Positions 19,229 to 27,887 of a stretch of 64,000 bases of DNA are shown here, piece after piece (position 1 is the stretch's first letter; each line of letters begins with the position of its first letter). Origin of the DNA: Clostridiales bacterium (lineage in GTDB: Bacteria; Bacillota; Clostridia; Peptostreptococcales; Anaerovoracaceae); assembly GCA_015243575.1 (NCBI GenBank), contig CP042469.1, positions 4,058,929 through 4,122,928 on the forward strand, read 5' to 3'. The notes under the pieces are model-generated. The model searched no databases. It was not told where the DNA came from and was given only the letters and a program-made list of their open reading frames with translations. The position numbers and the translations under genes were made by a program.

Positions 19229-19305
19229 GACAAACTCCGATCTGCTAATATTTTACCAATAATACCATTATAGTGGGAAAAACCGCGAAAATCAACCCAA
19301 CTCTC

Positions 19306-19334
19306 TTGACCTTCCTTTGATTGTAGTTTATAGT
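19306..19334 (+). promoter_or_regulatory. Sigma-A-type promoter for the stalk-domain protein
   Basis: TTGACC at 19306-19311 and TATAGT at 19329-19334 are separated by exactly 17 bases. Transcription would start about 30 bases before the AAAGGGGGA ribosome binding site of the gene at 19374. Confidence 0.7.
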
Positions 19335-19373
19335 AAAACTGTAATTGGGAAGTGAATCAAAGGGGGATAAAAC

Positions 19374-20408
19374 ATGAAGCGAGTCGCAGCATATTTAATA
19401 ACAGCATTATTAATTGCAAGCATATTTCCTGCCGACATCTATGCGGATTCTTCTGCTTCGGGCCAGAATCAGATTGCGGTATTTCTGAAGCCGGATATCT
19501 CGGTGAAATACTATGGGGAAAAGAAATTATTCAAGGATGCAAACGGACGCTATGCTTGTCCCATTGTGTATCAGGGGCGCACGTATCTGCCGCTTCGCGG
19601 AATTTCGGGACTGATGAAAGAACCGATCGCATGGGACAAAAGCAGCAAGACGGTCTTCATCGGAAAATCCATGGCAAATCCGGATAAAACAACGGCCAAG
19701 GTCTATACGGATGCAGTAGAAACTGTGGATGAAACGTATAATAACATCATTAGTAACAGTGCTACTGAAATGGAAACCGCTTATTTAAATCAGGATGTCA
19801 TCGTTATGTACGATTTTGTAATCAAGACATATCAAAGCGAAAAAGGAGAAACCGTTACACCGATCTTATATAAAAATTCCACCTATCTTCCCATCAGAGC
19901 CATTGCGGCGATGATGAATGAACCGATCCTCTGGTTGGAAGAGAGTAAAACCATCAGCATTGGACGGTTTAGCCACGCTGATGGGGATGAAACCGCTGGA
20001 CCGGATAAGCAAAGTAGAATCGTGAGAGATCTGAATGATATTTTTGACCGCACAGAGGCTCTCTTTTATGAAGCAACTTCAAAGATAACAAAAATAAGCA
20101 CTGCAAAGACTTTGAAAGAGAAACAAGTCATTGCAGAATCCATCAGCAAAGATTATGAAGAAGTTTCCCATATTGCAGGGGAAGTAAGCGACTGGACAAA
20201 ATTTAATTCTTCCGAAGAGGTATCTGCCTATCAGGAAGTCAAAGCCTTTGTGACAAAAACGGAATACTATCTGCTGCTGCTTGAGAACGTAGCATATCTG
20301 GCGGCATCTGACGAGGATTACTCTATCCTATCAAAGCTGTTCTTCGACCAGGCATTGGATGCGCAGAATGCAATGAATAACGCACGCAGTTTGCTGAGTG
20401 AATTCTAA
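19374..20408 (+). CDS. Exported protein with two copper-amine-oxidase-type stalk domains
   Basis: A signal peptide of about 24 residues ends near IYADSSA. Two copies of the stalk domain follow, recognisable by YQGRTYLPLRGISGLM and YKNSTYLPIRAIAAMM and by the repeated WDKSSKTVFIG / WLEESKTISIG endings. The C-terminal 130 residues are helical and of unknown function. Stalk domains are common on clostridial surface proteins and are thought to anchor or present other domains in the cell wall. Function is unknown. A bidirectional terminator follows. Confidence 0.82.
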   Translation: MKRVAAYLITALLIASIFPADIYADSSASGQNQIAVFLKPDISVKYYGEKKLFKDANGRYACPIVYQGRTYLPLRGISGLMKEPIAWDKSSKTVFIGKSMANPDKTTAKVYTDAVETVDETYNNIISNSATEMETAYLNQDVIVMYDFVIKTYQSEKGETVTPILYKNSTYLPIRAIAAMMNEPILWLEESKTISIGRFSHADGDETAGPDKQSRIVRDLNDIFDRTEALFYEATSKITKISTAKTLKEKQVIAESISKDYEEVSHIAGEVSDWTKFNSSEEVSAYQEVKAFVTKTEYYLLLLENVAYLAASDEDYSILSKLFFDQALDAQNAMNNARSLLSEF

Positions 20409-20463
20409 ATCTCGGTTGGATTTCGCGGAGCGTTTGAAGTCTGATAATAAAATCAAGTAATTT

Positions 20464-20505
20464 AAAAAGCAGATGATTGCGTAATACAAACATCTGCTTT
20501 TTCAT
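20464..20505. terminator. Bidirectional rho-independent terminator
   Basis: AAAAAGCAGATG at 20464-20475 pairs with CATCTGCTTTTT at 20491-20502. It has A and T tracts on both sides and sits between the convergent genes ending at 20408 and 20525. Confidence 0.85.
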
Positions 20506-20524
20506 TTTCATATTATTTAATTCA

Positions 20525-21772
20525 TTAGATCCTAGCAGGTTCAATCCCGACACCGCTGGACAGATTGTAGGCATCCACCGCCAGATTATATTCCAGCAAT
20601 GCTTTGGAATAGGCCAGCTGCGCTTTATAGTATTCTACCTGAGCTCCTTGCACATCCGCTAGAGTACTCAGACCGGAATCATACTGCAGCTGTGCTAGGC
20701 GTTCCGATTCCTTCGCGTTTTCTACGGTTTTTTTGCCGGTCTGGACCGCCGAGTACTTCTGATTCATTTCCATATATTTCGTTCTGACATCGCGTTCAAC
20801 ATTCAAAGGTGCGTTTTTATAGCCTGTCTCATACTGCAGGCACTCCATCTGTGCTGCAATGTATTTTGATGAACTCCTTGGATATGCTGCATACTGCTCT
20901 AAATTTAGTTTTGCCAGCTCGAACAGATATTTAGCGCCTGAAATCTCATTCCGATTAGCAAGGGCTGATTTGATTGCACTTGCCAATGTCGTCGTGGAAA
21001 GGGGAACCTCTTTTATTTCATCGCTTAAAGTCACAGTTTGCATCAGATCATATCCCATAAACTGATTAAATCCCATCTTCAGAGCATTCAGTCCGTCGGA
21101 GGAGGCTAAGAGGTTGTCCTTCGCTTCGTTCACGGAGATTTCAGCCTTGAGCACATCGTTTTTGGATACGGTTCCCAGCTTGTATTTCAGCTGCGTATTA
21201 GAAAGTAGTTTCTCACTCAGTGCAAGATAATCGGCTGCAATCTTTTTCTGCGTTTCCATTTCCTTCAGTGTGTAGTATTTCTCAAAGGTATCTGTCTTTA
21301 ATGCGTTGATCTCCGATTCATAGTTTTTTGATCCCTGAGTCGTAGCGTAATCTCTGCTTAGCTTTGCCATGTCCTTACTGACGCTGTCATAGACGATTCC
21401 AGATTTAACATCATCGGGAATACTCGGATTACTTAAAGCATCTCTTGCTTTGTTAATCTTCTGTACAGACTCCCCATAGCCTTTTGCAACGCCGTCGGCA
21501 CTCTGTCTGTTCAGATCAGCCATCTTTGCCCCTGGGCTGTCTGCAAGCATCTTTTTATATGCATCCTCTAAGGAAAGCTTGACGGGAGTTCCTGTGAAAT
21601 TCATGTCAGGAACAACAGTGACCGCGGAGGGGGTTGTCCCGTTTTCTGCGGAGCCAGTGTCTGCAGCAGCAATAGCGGTGGTGGGCTGATCAGCTGCTTC
21701 TTCTGCAAAGACTGCCGTAACGCCGCTTAGCATCAGTAATAAAACCAAGCTTGTACACAATATTTTTTTCAT
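20525..21772 (-). CDS. TolC-family protein
   Basis: The signal peptide (KKILCTSLVLLLMLSGVTAVFAEEA) is followed by about 375 residues of long amphipathic coiled-coil helices. The repeated pattern includes LSLEDAYKKMLADSP near the start and YDSGLSTLADVQGAQVEYYKAQLAYSKALLEYNLAVDAY near the end. This is the outer-membrane-efflux-protein (OEP) signature. I chose ATG 21772 because it opens the signal peptide and AAAGGA lies upstream; an in-frame TTG at 21802 has no ribosome binding site. In a monoderm Bacillota the classic outer-membrane channel role is doubtful, and a wall-associated role is possible. Confidence 0.83.
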   Translation of the reverse strand: MKKILCTSLVLLLMLSGVTAVFAEEAADQPTTAIAAADTGSAENGTTPSAVTVVPDMNFTGTPVKLSLEDAYKKMLADSPGAKMADLNRQSADGVAKGYGESVQKINKARDALSNPSIPDDVKSGIVYDSVSKDMAKLSRDYATTQGSKNYESEINALKTDTFEKYYTLKEMETQKKIAADYLALSEKLLSNTQLKYKLGTVSKNDVLKAEISVNEAKDNLLASSDGLNALKMGFNQFMGYDLMQTVTLSDEIKEVPLSTTTLASAIKSALANRNEISGAKYLFELAKLNLEQYAAYPRSSSKYIAAQMECLQYETGYKNAPLNVERDVRTKYMEMNQKYSAVQTGKKTVENAKESERLAQLQYDSGLSTLADVQGAQVEYYKAQLAYSKALLEYNLAVDAYNLSSGVGIEPARI

Positions 21773-22031
21773 GTAGTCTCTAATCCTTTCTCTTCTTTTC
21801 AATAGATCATCAGGTGTTCTGACTCGTCGGTCAGTATAAATATTCTACTCTAATAGTAACGAATCGTCAATATACAGTTCTTCATCAAATGTTGAATTAT
21901 CAGTGTTTCTATGTTACAAAAAGATTACATTTTATCGTTGGCTATTCTGTGCCGTTTGCATTATTTCATCTCATATAAATGATGCACTTTGTATTATTCA
22001 AAAAGAAGATCGCAGAAAAAATATTTTTTGA

Positions 22032-22060
22032 TTGAAATTGTCCATGCCCTATAGTATAAT
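22032..22060 (+). promoter_or_regulatory. tRNA-Val promoter
   Basis: TTGAAA at 22032-22037 and TATAAT at 22055-22060 have a 17-base spacer. The mature tRNA would begin 12 bases after the -10 box. Confidence 0.85.
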
Positions 22061-22071
22061 CTACTCTATTG

Positions 22072-22148
22072 GGGCGGTTAGCTCAGTTGGCTAGAGCGCC
22101 TGCTCGACAAGCAGGAGGTCGTTGGTTCGAGCCCAATACTGCCCACCA
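22072..22148 (+). tRNA. tRNA-Val (anticodon GAC)
   Basis: A full cloverleaf can be drawn. The 7-bp acceptor GGGCGGT/ACTGCCC has one G-T pair. The D stem is GCTC/GAGC. The anticodon stem CCTGC/GCAGG closes the 7-base loop TCGACAA with GAC at positions 34-36. The T arm has TTCGAGC, the discriminator is A, and CCA is encoded. Position 33 is C where nearly all elongator tRNAs have U (see findings). A strong promoter lies just upstream. Confidence 0.93.
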
Positions 22149-22362
22149 CTCCAGTTCGCTTGCTCTTTGTATCACAAGGGCAAGCGAATTTTTTTATTAT
22201 ATAAAGAATTATCAGCGGAGGACAAAACCGATTTTCTTTTTCCTGTTGCGATCTCTTTATAAATCGAAGCAGAACCAGTATAATATAGATAAGAACATAA
22301 ACATGCGCTGAAAAGCGGCAACACAGAGCGCCAAACGGCGCGCGAAAAGGATGTGGTTTCAG

Positions 22363-22887
22363 ATGACCGGAGAAGAACGAAGAAGAGAGATCATTGATAT
22401 TTTGAAAAACAGCACCGATGCAGTTTCTGGCGCGGAGCTTGCTAGGAGGCTGAATGTCAGCAGGCAGGTGATTGTCCAAGATATTGCACTGCTGAGGGCT
22501 GTCAACCGCAATATTCTTTCTACTACAAAAGGCTACCTTCTGTATTATCAAGAGCTGCAGAAGGTGAATCGTTGTTTTATGGTGAAGCACACAGACGATG
22601 AAATCGAGGATGAACTCTGTACCATCATTGACAACGGAGGCAAGGTTTTGGATGTCATCGTTCTGCATGATATCTACGGAGAGATTTCAACCAGTTTAAT
22701 TATTAAAAATCGGCAGGACATTTATGATTTTGTAGAAAAATTAAAGTCTTATAAAACGGTCTCCTTGAAGGGTCTGACGGGTGATCTTCATCTTCATACG
22801 GTGGAAGCGGATTCGGAAGCCGCCCTGGATGCCATCGAAAAGCGGCTCAGGGAGAAACAGTATTTGATTGAGGAAAAGGTTCGGTGA
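22363..22887 (+). CDS. niaR: NiaR-type transcriptional repressor (HTH + 3H domain)
   Basis: Nicotinate-responsive repressor of niacin salvage or NAD biosynthesis genes in Bacillota. The N-terminal winged helix has RREIIDILKNS and AELARRLNVSRQVIVQDIALLR. The C-terminal 3H domain shows its three conserved histidines in VKHTDDEI, VLHDIYGEI and LHLHTVEA. Length 174 fits the family. ATG 22363 has AAAAGGA upstream at 11 bases; ATG 22351 sits directly on that sequence and is less likely. It is followed by two flavoprotein genes, which may or may not be targets. Confidence 0.9.
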   Translation: MTGEERRREIIDILKNSTDAVSGAELARRLNVSRQVIVQDIALLRAVNRNILSTTKGYLLYYQELQKVNRCFMVKHTDDEIEDELCTIIDNGGKVLDVIVLHDIYGEISTSLIIKNRQDIYDFVEKLKSYKTVSLKGLTGDLHLHTVEADSEAALDAIEKRLREKQYLIEEKVR

Positions 22888-22891
22888 AATC

Positions 22892-24394
22892 ATGGGTTTT
22901 CATGAGGTAGAGAGGACTGGGCAAAAGCACTTTGATGTATTGATCATCGGAGCCGGTGCTGTGGGAAACGCCATCGCTAGAGAAATTTCAAAAAATAGTC
23001 AGGTTACTGTCGCAGTGCTGGAAAAAGAACCAGATACGGCTTTCGGCATCAGCGGCAGAAACAGCGGAGTGTTGCATGCCGGGTTTAATAATAAACCCGG
23101 TTCTTTCATGGCAAGGCTCTGCGTTCTTGGATCAGAAGGGTTTGAAGAAGAGGCAAAAAAACTGCGAGTGCCCTTTAAACGCACCGGAAAACTGGTGATC
23201 GCGAGATATGAAGAGGATCGAAACCAGCTGCTGCGCCTGAAAGAGCAGGGCGAAGCGAGTGGTGTCAAAGACCTTCGGGTTGTCGAAAAAGAGGAGCTTG
23301 AGCGACTGGCAGGTTACCCGGCAGGAATTGCGGCACTGTGGTCCGGGATGACCGGCATTTTTGATCCCTTCCGGTATACCGTTGCCCTTGCTGAGGCAGC
23401 ATTTGCCCAAGGGACGAAATTTTATTTTGGCAGAAAAGTAGTTGCTGTGGAACAGGGCTTTGTCATAACGGCAAAAAATCTTGTAAATGGATGCATGGAA
23501 CGTTATTCGTCCAGGGTACTCATCAACTGCGCCGGACTTTCGGCAGGCGAAATTTGCAAAATGGCTGGCAGCGGCGAATACATCATTCATCCCTGCAGAG
23601 GGGAATATCATGTTCTTGATCGGAAGGATTCCGCTCTTCCTGAAATGCCGATTTATCCCATCCCCAATGAAAAAGAAGGGGGACTGGGGGTACATCTGAC
23701 TCCCACTATAGATGGGAATCTCATGATTGGTCCCAGTGCAGAGTATCTTCCGGAGGGCTGGGATCCTGAAGATTACAGCACTACCCTCAATGTGATGGAC
23801 AGACTGAAAACAGAGGGCGTTCATCTGCTGCCGATTTTGGAACATGCGGCGTGCATCCGCAGCTTCTCGGGTATCCGGCCGAAGCTGGTATCTGAAAAGG
23901 AAGGCGGGTATGCGGATTTTGTCATAGAGGAGAGTAAGAAGGTCCCCGGTATGATCCAGCTGTTAGGGATTGAATCTCCTGGCCTAACCGCTTCCATCCC
24001 CATTGGAAGAGCCGTTGCAAAAACGGCTGGGGAAATCCTGGAGCGCTTGCCCTCGGTATCGGAATCAGAGCAGCATAAGCTGATAAGCCCAAAACCCTCT
24101 GCCATTCCTAGGACTGTCCAAATGGAAAAAGGGGATCTGAAAATGCTGTGCAGATGTGAAGGCATTACAGAAGCAGCGGTTTTGGACGCATATGACCGCA
24201 TCTGCAGCATCGGGGCAATACCATCCGTGAAAGGGATAAAAAACAGAACGCGTATCACAATGGGCTATTGTCAGGGGAGTTTTTGTACGATAAATCTCTT
24301 GAATGTTTTAACGCAGAAGCGGGGGATGGACCCCTTCGAGCTGCTGTGGTCTGACTTTGGCAGCTATCTGCTGGAAGGGAGCGTTCGGAAATGA
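22892..24394 (+). CDS. FAD-dependent oxidoreductase with C-terminal BFD-type [2Fe-2S] domain (GlpA-like)
   Basis: DAO-family flavoprotein. The N-terminal FDVLIIGAGAVGNAIAREI is the FAD motif, followed by ISGRNSGVLHAGF, typical of the GlpA / L-2-hydroxyglutarate oxidase group. The C-terminus has LCRCEGITEA and YCQGSFC, a four-cysteine BFD cluster-binding domain as in anaerobic glycerol-3-phosphate dehydrogenase subunit A. Such proteins oxidise a 2-hydroxy acid or glycerol-3-phosphate together with a GlpB-like partner, here the next gene (4-base overlap). ATG 22892 starts just after niaR ends. The substrate is not certain. Confidence 0.85.
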   Translation: MGFHEVERTGQKHFDVLIIGAGAVGNAIAREISKNSQVTVAVLEKEPDTAFGISGRNSGVLHAGFNNKPGSFMARLCVLGSEGFEEEAKKLRVPFKRTGKLVIARYEEDRNQLLRLKEQGEASGVKDLRVVEKEELERLAGYPAGIAALWSGMTGIFDPFRYTVALAEAAFAQGTKFYFGRKVVAVEQGFVITAKNLVNGCMERYSSRVLINCAGLSAGEICKMAGSGEYIIHPCRGEYHVLDRKDSALPEMPIYPIPNEKEGGLGVHLTPTIDGNLMIGPSAEYLPEGWDPEDYSTTLNVMDRLKTEGVHLLPILEHAACIRSFSGIRPKLVSEKEGGYADFVIEESKKVPGMIQLLGIESPGLTASIPIGRAVAKTAGEILERLPSVSESEQHKLISPKPSAIPRTVQMEKGDLKMLCRCEGITEAAVLDAYDRICSIGAIPSVKGIKNRTRITMGYCQGSFCTINLLNVLTQKRGMDPFELLWSDFGSYLLEGSVRK

Positions 24395-25800
24395 GGCTGA
24401 AAAAGGATGTTATCATCATCGGCGGCGGCCCTGCGGGAATGGCGGCAGCGGTTTCTTTGAAGGAAAGAGGGATCGATCAGATTCTGCTGCTGGAAAAAGA
24501 GAACCGGCTGGGCGGTGTGCTTTCTCAGTGCATCCATGATGGATTCGGACTGGTCTATTACAAAAAAAATCTGACTGGTCCGGAGTATTCGTCGATTTAT
24601 GAGGAAAAGATGTTTGTGAATCAAGTTCCGTTCCTGACCGAAGCAACGGTGCTGTCGGTGCGGGGGCTTCCGGCACTTGCTGGAGAAAATCCGTACCGAT
24701 CCATTGTGACGGTGCAAACCAAGGAAGGTGCTGTGGAATATGAAGCAGATGCAGTGGTTAGCGCCGCAGGATGCAGGGAAAGAGGGCGTGGACTGGCTGG
24801 CATTCCCGGGTCAAGACCGTCAGGGATTTATACGGCAGGTACTGCCCAGGCGCTGATCAATCTGAGTAACTTTATGCCAGGACGGAAAGTGGTAATTGTA
24901 GGTTCAGGAGACATTGGGCTGATCATGGCCAGAAGGATTACCATGGAGGGTGGAGAAGTCCTTTGCGTTGTAGAACGGGAGGATGTGCCGGGAGGACTGG
25001 GAAGGAACCTGATCCAATGTCTCGATGATTTCGCTATCCCGCTCCATCTAAATACGGTGGTGACCAATATATATGGAAAACACCGGATCGAAGGCGTTGA
25101 TCTCGTCTCTGTCGATGGGGAGGGAAGGCATGATCCTGACAGCCTGCGTCATTTAGATTGTGATACCTTGATCTTGTCTGTCGGACTGCTGCCTGAGGAG
25201 GATATGATCAAAGACCGAAACCAGGGCATTTTTCTTTGCGGAAATGCGCTTTACGTCCATGATATTGTCGATGATGTCAGCCTGGAGGGGCAGATGGTGG
25301 CAGGACAGGTAGAAACCTATTTAATGCAGATCGCAGCAGGGCAGGAGCCTGATGAAACGAGATACTCTTATCCGGGGTTAGAAGCAACGAGGAAGAAACG
25401 AGGAGAGCTTCTTCAAAGAAAGAAGGCATCAGCCAGAAAAAAAGCGGAAACGGGTGCAGAAACCATCACTTGTATTATGTGCCCCAACAGCTGCGAAATC
25501 TCCTATGATCTAAGCGGCGGCATGTGCTCCAAGGGACCGGAATACGTGAAGAATGAAATTTTAAATCCAAGGAGGACCTTGACCACTTCAGTCCGGGTGG
25601 CAGGAGGAAGTATTGCCCTTGTCAGCGTGAAAACAACAGCAGGACTGCCAAAGGATCTGATGAAGGATGGAATGAAGCTTGCTTCTTCTGTTTCTGTCAG
25701 CGCTCCTGTGGTTGCCGGACAGGTTTTATACAGAGATTTTATCCAGGAAGGGACCGATCTCATCGCCACAAAGACTGTTCTTCGAGGAACTGATCTCTGA
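24391..25800 (+). CDS. NAD(P)/FAD-dependent oxidoreductase fused to DUF1667
   Basis: Residues 1 to about 345 form a disulfide-reductase-like flavoprotein with VIIIGGGPAGMAAAVSL, LSQCIHDGFGL and a second dinucleotide motif VVIVGSGDIGLIMARR. Residues of about 350-469 form a DUF1667 domain with ITCIMCPNSCEI and GGMCSKGPEYVKNEILNPRR, a four-cysteine, probably Fe-S binding unit. In many Clostridia these are separate adjacent genes, so the fusion supports their acting as one complex with the GlpA-like protein upstream. Probable role: electron transfer in glycerol-3-phosphate or 2-hydroxy-acid oxidation. Confidence 0.85.
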   Translation: MRLKKDVIIIGGGPAGMAAAVSLKERGIDQILLLEKENRLGGVLSQCIHDGFGLVYYKKNLTGPEYSSIYEEKMFVNQVPFLTEATVLSVRGLPALAGENPYRSIVTVQTKEGAVEYEADAVVSAAGCRERGRGLAGIPGSRPSGIYTAGTAQALINLSNFMPGRKVVIVGSGDIGLIMARRITMEGGEVLCVVEREDVPGGLGRNLIQCLDDFAIPLHLNTVVTNIYGKHRIEGVDLVSVDGEGRHDPDSLRHLDCDTLILSVGLLPEEDMIKDRNQGIFLCGNALYVHDIVDDVSLEGQMVAGQVETYLMQIAAGQEPDETRYSYPGLEATRKKRGELLQRKKASARKKAETGAETITCIMCPNSCEISYDLSGGMCSKGPEYVKNEILNPRRTLTTSVRVAGGSIALVSVKTTAGLPKDLMKDGMKLASSVSVSAPVVAGQVLYRDFIQEGTDLIATKTVLRGTDL

Positions 25801-25842
25801 GCCAGTAAAAGCCTTGATAATCTTTTGAAAAAAGTGTAAACT

Positions 25843-27813
25843 ATGCTGAGGAAGCTGGTAAAATATTCACGATTTTACCGTTTCCCGGCACTTGTTTTTT
25901 GTGAAAGGATTGCTGCTTTTATGGTGAAATTCTCCCGAATTCTATTGTTGCTGATTGCGGATGTTATCTGCATCAACTTCGCATATATATTATCATTTTT
26001 GATCCGTTTTAATTTTGAAGTAAGCTCCACAGTTTTTTGGGCTTATTTTTCCACTTATGCGAACAATATTTTGACGTTAACGGTGGTCTATATTATTGTT
26101 TTCTGGCTCCTGGGTCTTTACCGGAGTCTCTGGCGTTATGCGGGTACGGAAGAAATCGTCAGGATTGTTATTACATCGGCAGCTGCGGCTGCAGCTTCCA
26201 TTGTGTACCTGGAATTTACCCAGCAGATGTTCCCCAGAACCATCTATGTGTATAGTTTCATCTTGGACATTTTGCTTATTGGAGGGGTTCGGCTGGGTTA
26301 CCGGATCATCCGGGAACTCAGAGCACCGGGTGCTGTAAAAAGTCTTTTCTTTGGGGTGCTGAAAAGCGAGGCTAGGGGAAGCTTTACCAAGGTCATGATT
26401 GTAGGTGCCGGAGATGCAGGAGCCGCAATTATCAAGGACATCAAACGGCATCCCGACTTGGGCAAACGAGTCGTGGTTGCGGTAGATGACGCACCGGACA
26501 AGCTGAACCAGAATATCGTTGGCGTTAAAATTGCGGGAAATCATATGGCCATCAAGCAGCTTGCCAGAAGATACGGTGTGGATGAGATTATCATCGCAAT
26601 CCCTTCCGCAAAACGAAAGGCAATTCAGGAAATCGTAAACGAATGCAACAAGACACGCTGTAAGATGAAAATTCTGCCTGCCATCAGCGATCTGATCAAC
26701 GAAACCGTCAGCATCAGCAAGCTGAGGGATGTTGATATTGAGGATTTGCTGGGCAGGGATCCGGTTCAGGTCAATCTGCGTGAAATCAGTGGATACGTGG
26801 AAGGAAAGATCGTGCTGGTTACAGGCGGCGGCGGCAGTATCGGCTCGGAACTTTGCCGTCAGATCGCCAAATTTAAACCCAGGAAACTCATCGCTTTGGA
26901 TATTTACGAAAACACGGTTTTCGAACTTTCCAATGAGATTCGAAACACATACCCAGACCTGGAATTTGAAGTGGTCATCGCTTCAGTCCGCAGCAGACAG
27001 CGGATCAGAGAAGTGTTTCTAAAATATAAGCCCCATGTGGTGTTCCACGCGGCGGCACATAAACACGTTCCTTTAATGGAAAGTAATCCCAAGGATGCGG
27101 TAATCAATAATATTATTGGAACAAAAAATATGATTGATCTGTCTGATGAATATGCGGTGGAGAATTTTGTTATGATCTCAACCGACAAGGCCGTAAATCC
27201 CACCAATGTTATGGGAGCCACAAAGCGCGTGGCGGAAATGATTCTTCAGGAGAAGAGTGTCCATTCCCGCACCAGCTTTTCTGCGGTCCGATTTGGAAAT
27301 GTTCTTGGAAGCAACGGAAGTGTTATTCCCATCTTCCGGAAGCAGATCGAACGAGGCGGCCCTGTTACCGTAACTCATGAGGAGATTACCCGATATTTTA
27401 TGACCATTCCGGAAGCAGTGCAGCTGGTCATACAGGCTGGTGCTATGGCAACGGGAGGTGAGATTTTTATACTGGACATGGGTGATCCTGTTCGTATTAT
27501 GGATCTTGCAGAAAACATCATCCGTCTTTCCGGTTACGTGCCCCATGTGGATATCGAGATTAAGGTCACCGGGCTCAGGCCGGGGGAAAAGCTCTACGAA
27601 GAACTCCTTCTGGATGAAGAGGGGATCGAGCGAACGGCGCATAACAAGATCTTTGTTGCCCACCCGCTCCCGCCGTCTCAGGGCTTAGGAGAGTTCCTGG
27701 AGCAGGAACATATCTCCACGGAAGAAAATATTACCGGCATCATTTCCATGCGGGATGATGAGGTCAAGGACTGGCTGCAGGAGCTGGTTCCGAATTACAG
27801 CAGAAATCAATAA
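25843..27813 (+). CDS. CapD/FlaA1-like membrane nucleotide-sugar 4,6-dehydratase
   Basis: Four N-terminal membrane helices (about residues 30-150), a CoA-binding-like Rossmann domain (VMIVGAGDAGAAIIKDIKRH) and a C-terminal SDR domain. The SDR domain has TGGGGSIGSELC near residue 328 and the catalytic STDKAVNPTNVMGATKR. This architecture is the UDP-GlcNAc 4,6-dehydratase family supplying precursors such as QuiNAc or bacillosamine for surface glycans. The start is uncertain: ATG 25843 has no clear Shine-Dalgarno, while ATG 25921 follows AAAGGA and opens just before the first helix. It stands apart from the main glycan locus. Confidence 0.88.
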   Translation: MLRKLVKYSRFYRFPALVFCERIAAFMVKFSRILLLLIADVICINFAYILSFLIRFNFEVSSTVFWAYFSTYANNILTLTVVYIIVFWLLGLYRSLWRYAGTEEIVRIVITSAAAAAASIVYLEFTQQMFPRTIYVYSFILDILLIGGVRLGYRIIRELRAPGAVKSLFFGVLKSEARGSFTKVMIVGAGDAGAAIIKDIKRHPDLGKRVVVAVDDAPDKLNQNIVGVKIAGNHMAIKQLARRYGVDEIIIAIPSAKRKAIQEIVNECNKTRCKMKILPAISDLINETVSISKLRDVDIEDLLGRDPVQVNLREISGYVEGKIVLVTGGGGSIGSELCRQIAKFKPRKLIALDIYENTVFELSNEIRNTYPDLEFEVVIASVRSRQRIREVFLKYKPHVVFHAAAHKHVPLMESNPKDAVINNIIGTKNMIDLSDEYAVENFVMISTDKAVNPTNVMGATKRVAEMILQEKSVHSRTSFSAVRFGNVLGSNGSVIPIFRKQIERGGPVTVTHEEITRYFMTIPEAVQLVIQAGAMATGGEIFILDMGDPVRIMDLAENIIRLSGYVPHVDIEIKVTGLRPGEKLYEELLLDEEGIERTAHNKIFVAHPLPPSQGLGEFLEQEHISTEENITGIISMRDDEVKDWLQELVPNYSRNQ

Positions 27814-27887
27814 TTGTAATGATTCGCTAAACACGCCACATACTTTGAATTGTTGCAATTAAATTTATGATATAGGAGGAATTCTCC

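Noticed and set aside
22069-22311. Plus-strand open frame spanning the tRNA-Val
   Set aside because: It translates the tRNA and its trailer and has no ribosome binding site of its own.
22078-22668. Minus-strand open frame of 196 codons
   Set aside because: It is antisense to tRNA-Val and niaR, and its translation shows no domain.
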